From: Actinomycetota bacterium
GTDB lineage: Bacteria; Actinomycetota; Actinomycetes; Actinomycetales; Microbacteriaceae
Length of the DNA stretch: 5,693 bases
NCBI GenBank assembly: GCA_018895315.1
Contig: JAHIOK010000181.1
Location: 1 to 5,693, forward strand
Reading direction: 5' to 3'
Shown here: positions 5,384-5,693 of the stretch, piece after piece
Position numbering within the stretch: position 1 is the first letter of the stretch
How the letters are laid out: each line of letters begins with the position of its first letter
Program-made: the position numbers and the translations under genes
The notes under the pieces: generated by a model
Told to the model about the DNA's origin: nothing
Database searches by the model: none
Seen by the model: only the letters and a program-made list of their open reading frames with translations

Positions 5384-5693
5384 ATGCCCGGCATCCACTC
5401 CGATATCACTTCCGCGTTCGGCAACACCCCGCTGGTGCGCCTGAACCGGATCGCCGAGGGACTCCCCGGCACGATCCTCGCCAAGCTCGAGTTCTACAAC
5501 CCGGCCTCGAGCGTGAAGGACCGCCTCGGCATTGCGATCGTCGACGCCGCAGAGGCCTCCGGTGCGCTGCAGCCCGGTGGCACGATCGTCGAAGGCACCA
5601 GCGGCAACACCGGCATCGCGCTCGCCATGGTGGGCGCTGCCCGCGGCTACCGCGTCATCCTCACAATGCCGTCGTCGATGTCGATCGAGCGAC
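5384..5693 (+). CDS. cysK: Cysteine synthase A (O-acetylserine sulfhydrylase), N-terminal third
   Basis: A pyridoxal-phosphate enzyme that makes cysteine from O-acetylserine and sulfide in the cytosol. Only the first 103 codons are present, and the gene runs off the right edge. The translation starts [20 protein letters not shown]. It contains the PLP Schiff-base Lys45 in SSVKDRLG and the substrate/PLP loop [12 protein letters not shown] (70-81, with Asn75), then [10 protein letters not shown], all typical of the CysK fold. The ATG at 5384 has a good ribosome-binding site. An in-frame ATG at 5360 would add eight residues (MTDPKGLR) and is less likely. The gene is divergent from prmC. In many bacteria cysK is followed by cysE, which could not be checked. 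CysM or cystathionine beta-synthase-like relatives are possible but fit less well. Confidence 0.93.
   Translation, partial: MPGIHSDITSAFGNTPLVRLNRIAEGLPGTILAKLEFYNPASSVKDRLGIAIVDAAEASGALQPGGTIVEGTSGNTGIALAMVGAARGYRVILTMPSSMSIER

Noticed and set aside
5281..5484. N-terminal extension of prmC up to 5484
   Set aside because: It would run antisense into cysK and across both promoter boxes, and the added residues do not resemble the PrmC N-terminus.

Overview
This GC-rich window has the gene order, codon use and promoter style (TAnnnT -10 boxes, few clear -35 boxes) of a high-GC actinobacterium. AtpE, AtpB and the undecaprenyl-phosphate sugar-phosphate transferase look most like Microbacteriaceae, for example Microbacterium or a relative. 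The genus is inferred from protein character, not from a search.

Layout: all of positions 1 to 5280 is transcribed leftward (minus strand), and only the right edge is transcribed rightward. Reading in the direction of transcription, the minus-strand cluster is: prmC (release-factor glutamine methyltransferase, 5280-4369), a tsaC/YrdC-type threonylcarbamoyl-AMP synthase (4312-3575), a WecA/TagO-family undecaprenyl-phosphate sugar-1-phosphate transferase (3578-2415), a small four-helix membrane protein in the AtpI position (2418-1927), then the F1Fo ATP synthase genes atpB (a), atpE (c), atpF (b) and the start of atpH (delta), which runs off the left edge. The tsaC/transferase and transferase/AtpI-like junctions are 4-base stop/start overlaps and atpF/atpH share one base (TAATG), so translational coupling is likely throughout. 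A 311-base coding fragment of cysK (cysteine synthase) starts at 5384 on the plus strand, divergent from prmC across a 103-base gap.

How the genes work together: the Fo genes make the proton channel and rotor (a, c), the peripheral stalk (b) and the start of the stalk-to-F1 connector (delta). The AtpI-like protein probably helps assemble them. The upstream genes serve translation quality (PrmC methylates release factors; TsaC begins t6A tRNA modification) and envelope glycan synthesis (the WecA-like enzyme). This is a housekeeping neighbourhood. I see no mobile element, CRISPR array, tRNA, rRNA, phage gene or novel defence-like system.

The points worth a second look are small: atpB has no in-frame ATG, GTG or TTG at its expected 5' end; a perfect 10-bp hairpin lies just inside atpB; a hairpin hides the tsaC ribosome-binding site with the AUG in its loop; and prmC and cysK have mirror-image TAGGCTTGT promoter elements, with prmC probably nearly leaderless.
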